DNA of 64,000 nt from Mangrovimonas spongiae (GTDB taxonomy: Bacteria; Bacteroidota; Bacteroidia; Flavobacteriales; Flavobacteriaceae): NCBI RefSeq assembly GCF_003944795.1, contig NZ_RWBG01000003.1:62001-126000 (forward strand). The letters are read 5' to 3'. Of this stretch, positions 61,751-64,000 are shown piece by piece. The position numbers and the translations under genes were made by a program. Each line of letters opens with the position of its first letter. Position 1 is the stretch's first letter. The notes beneath the pieces are model-generated. The model was not told the DNA's origin, searched no databases, and saw only the letters and a program-made list of their open reading frames with translations.

Positions 61751-62755
61751 TTACTTGTCTTTTAAATAAAAAGTAGCTTGTATATTGTCATTGTTATTGT
61801 TTTGGTATTTGGTCATGCTAAACCATTGATGAATTGCATAACTACCAGTTTCACCCTGTTTGTTAACAGCAATATAGCCCACTTGAAAATTCTTGTAATT
61901 GCTATTAGGTTTATTTACAATTCTACTTATAGCTTCCTCGCAAGCCTCTTGTGGCGATTTCCCTTGACGCATTAATTCTACGACTAAAAAACTTCCTACT
62001 GTTTTTACTACCTCTTCGCCTAATCCAGTTGCAACGCAAGCACCAACTTCATTATCAACATATAAACCAGAGCCTATTATAGGCGAATCTCCTACACGAC
62101 CATGCATTTTATAAGCTAGTCCGCTAGTAGTACACGCCCCAGAAATATCACCATTTTTATCAATAGCTAACATACCTATGGTATCGTGGTTTTCTATATT
62201 AATAATAGGCTTGTATTCACTTTTTATCTTCCAATCTTCCCAAGCTTTTTTAGAAGCTTCGGTTAAAAGATTTTCTTTTTTAAAGCCTTGCTCGTAGGCA
62301 AACTGTTCTGCGCCTTTACCTGCAAGCATAACATGTGGTGTTTTCTCCATAACGTTTCTAGCTACAGAAACAGCGTGTGTGATATTTTCCAGACATACCA
62401 CCGAACCACAATTACCATGTTTGTCCATAATACAAGCATCTAAAGTTACGTGGCCATCACGATCTGGTAATCCTCCTTTGCCAACCGAAGTATTATTTAC
62501 GTCGGCTTCTTCTACCATACAGCCTTGCTCAACAGCATCTAGAGCCGAGCCACCGTTTTCTAGTATATGCCATGCTTTTGCGGTAGCATTAGGAACATTC
62601 CATGTGGCGATAACTAATGGTAGAGATGGTGTTGTACTAACAGTAGTTAGGTGTTTTGTTTTTGAAGTGTTTTTGTCGCATGCTAAGACCGAAGCGCTAA
62701 CACTTAAGCCAATACCTGTTAGTGAGGCATTTTTTATAAATTTTCTGCGTTTCAT
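61751..62755 (-). CDS. N4-(beta-N-acetylglucosaminyl)-L-asparaginase (glycosylasparaginase)
   Basis: A 334-residue Ntn-hydrolase. The autoproteolysis and catalytic site is HDTIGM, with Thr192 becoming the new N-terminus of the beta subunit. NNTSVGKGGLPDRDGHVTLDA and GRVGDSPIIGSGLYVD are typical. The signal has twin arginines (KRRKFIKNA) and a lipobox-like VLAC, suggesting Tat export and possible lipidation. It cleaves the GlcNAc-Asn bond of N-linked glycans. It starts 5 bp after the GH92 stop, forming an N-glycan-degrading unit. Confidence 0.9.
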   Translation of the reverse strand: MKRRKFIKNASLTGIGLSVSASVLACDKNTSKTKHLTTVSTTPSLPLVIATWNVPNATAKAWHILENGGSALDAVEQGCMVEEADVNNTSVGKGGLPDRDGHVTLDACIMDKHGNCGSVVCLENITHAVSVARNVMEKTPHVMLAGKGAEQFAYEQGFKKENLLTEASKKAWEDWKIKSEYKPIINIENHDTIGMLAIDKNGDISGACTTSGLAYKMHGRVGDSPIIGSGLYVDNEVGACVATGLGEEVVKTVGSFLVVELMRQGKSPQEACEEAISRIVNKPNSNYKNFQVGYIAVNKQGETGSYAIHQWFSMTKYQNNNNDNIQATFYLKDK

Positions 62756-62760
62756 TTACA

Positions 62761-64000
62761 TTATTTTATAGTGATTTCATCAGCAAATAGCCAACTTCTA
62801 CCGTCGTGTTTATGTCCTAAATGCCATGTTGGAAGTTCGCCCAATGTTTTTGCTTTAATTTTTATATAACGTGCTTTATAGCCATTCATGTTGAATGTGG
62901 CAGGTTTTATCTGGTTAGTTGTTGCAGGTGTTTTGTTGTTAAACGTTTGTTTAGGAAGACTTTTGTAAAATCTGTTTGGATTGTCTGAAACCCAACATTC
63001 AACTTCTGTTGGGAAGAAAATCCACGACTTTTGATCTTGTAAAAAATTAATACTAATGGTGTTAATTGATTTTACCTTTCCTAAATCAACAATAGCGATT
63101 AAATCTGTGTTGTGATATCCTTGCCAAGTGCCTGTTCTAAAATCGGTTGTGCCAAGGACACCATCGATTAAAGCATTATTGCCACCGCCATTATATTGAT
63201 TAGCATATTGGTTCTCTAGCGTAATAGATAGGTTGGGGTTTATTTTGTTAAATTTAGTAATTATTACAGAACTTTTAATATTGTTTTTTTCAGCATAAAC
63301 AGAAAGCGTAGTTGCTTCTGAAATTGTGAATGGAGAAATATATTTTGTATAATCCGAATGGTTTAATTTGTAAAAAATAGTTGTTTCGTCATCGACATTT
63401 TTTAAAGTAACCTCTGTTTTGTCTTTAAAAGCGATGTTGCCTTTTGCAATAAATGGTGCGGGAGTTATAAGATGCTCGTCTATTTTGGTGATGGGTTCTT
63501 CACCTTGTTGTGTACCCCAAGACGAGGGTTGATTGCTCATTTCAAAAATTAATAGACCTCCATTTATAATATCTGAATGCTTAATGTAGGTTTTATTTAA
63601 AGGTTTCCCGTTTAAAGTGGCAGATTGAATATACTTATTTTCTTTTGAGAGGTTTTTGGCTACAACGGTAAACTGATTTTTGTTCTCCAAGGTTATGGTT
63701 GCTTCGTCAAAAAGTGGCGTTCCAATAATGTATGTATTGCTTGCAGGAGTTACAGGGTAGAATCCTAAAGAAGAAAACACATACCAAGCACTCATTTGTC
63801 CGCAATCTTCATTACCAGAAATCCCATCTGGCGCATTTGTGTAAAGTTCGGTTAGTATTTGATGTACTTTTTCTTGTGTTTTATAAGGCTTGTTAACAAA
63901 ATTATATAAATATGCCATGTGATGACTTGGCTCGTTACCATGAGCATATTGCCCAATTAGCCCTGTAATATCTACTTGATGTCTGCCAGACGTTTTATCT
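62761..64000 (-). CDS. GH92 alpha-mannosidase with C-terminal accessory domains (3' part)
   Basis: The frame is open to the right edge of the window, so the 5' part is missing. The visible part begins with the end of the GH92 catalytic domain (TGLIGQYAHGNEPSHHMAYL and GNEDCGQMSAWYVFSSLGFYP, both family hallmarks). It continues into a chitobiase-like C-terminal domain (about 63330-63430; AEKNNIKSSVIITKF) and an F5/8 type C or galactose-binding domain at the end (about 62765-63200). GH92 enzymes are Ca-dependent exo-alpha-mannosidases of N-glycans. Operon with the glycosylasparaginase downstream. Confidence 0.93.
   Translation of the reverse strand, partial: DKTSGRHQVDITGLIGQYAHGNEPSHHMAYLYNFVNKPYKTQEKVHQILTELYTNAPDGISGNEDCGQMSAWYVFSSLGFYPVTPASNTYIIGTPLFDEATITLENKNQFTVVAKNLSKENKYIQSATLNGKPLNKTYIKHSDIINGGLLIFEMSNQPSSWGTQQGEEPITKIDEHLITPAPFIAKGNIAFKDKTEVTLKNVDDETTIFYKLNHSDYTKYISPFTISEATTLSVYAEKNNIKSSVIITKFNKINPNLSITLENQYANQYNGGGNNALIDGVLGTTDFRTGTWQGYHNTDLIAIVDLGKVKSINTISINFLQDQKSWIFFPTEVECWVSDNPNRFYKSLPKQTFNNKTPATTNQIKPATFNMNGYKARYIKIKAKTLGELPTWHLGHKHDGRSWLFADEITIK

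Noticed and set aside
1-64000. Insertion sequences, prophage or integrated elements
   Set aside because: No transposase, integrase or long inverted or direct repeats were seen; gene order and base composition look uniform by eye.

Overview
The window is a chromosomal segment of a member of the Bacteroidota, most likely a marine-type Flavobacteriaceae species. The evidence is the AT-rich sequence, promoter boxes of the TAnnTTTG type with few Shine-Dalgarno sequences, a TonB-dependent receptor with an N-terminal carboxypeptidase-like domain, a secreted protease with a type IX secretion (T9SS) sorting domain, PorT- and DUF5686-like barrels, and LytTR regulators paired with TPR histidine kinases. 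The sequence is dense in genes and looks like stable core genome: I see no transposase, integrase, phage gene or CRISPR array.

Layout. 1-2.7 kb: the end of an S41 protease, a marC / small membrane protein / flavin protein operon, and a Cys-rich DUF3109 protein. 2.7-5.4 kb: a LytTR response regulator with its TPR histidine kinase, preceded by a LytTR-like operator. 5.7-13.2 kb: a probable phosphate-acquisition region with a PiT transporter fused to a PhoU-like domain, a small YwqK-like secreted protein, a TonB-dependent receptor and a beta-solenoid lipoprotein. ATGTT repeats with an 11-bp period lie in its control regions. 13.2-24 kb: dgt, dxs, an M36 metalloprotease exported by T9SS, tadA, a cold-shock protein, a CLC protein with CBS domains, and aspS. 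24-30.9 kb: an RND efflux operon (tetR-tolC-adaptor-pump). 30.9-37 kb: polyprenyl synthase, a small partner, and sucA-sucB.

37.0-37.5 kb is an unusual intergenic region. It holds a predicted 43-residue membrane peptide, a duplicated 33-bp hairpin-bearing repeat and several terminator-like hairpins, and it sits next to a NarL/LuxR-type response regulator. 38.1-44 kb: a retropepsin-like protein, a TatD nuclease, asparaginase I, tRNA-Ser(GGA), and an ExbB / membrane protein / ExbD / ExbD / PorT-like cluster. 44-55.6 kb on the minus strand: a PAP2-like protein, rpoN, asnS, an MMPL transporter, a stand-alone DUF5686-type barrel, and the translation block frr-pyrH-tsf-rpsB-rpsI-rplM. 55.7-64 kb: a secreted lipase, polA, an aldehyde dehydrogenase, a small secreted protein, and a glycosylasparaginase co-oriented with a GH92 alpha-mannosidase that runs off the window and suggests N-glycan breakdown.

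The parts most worth following are the phosphate-type control region with its outer-membrane partners (8.0-13.2 kb), the LytTR-like operator (5.5 kb), and the repeat and small-ORF region (37.0-37.5 kb). All functional statements come from reading motifs; no database search was run.
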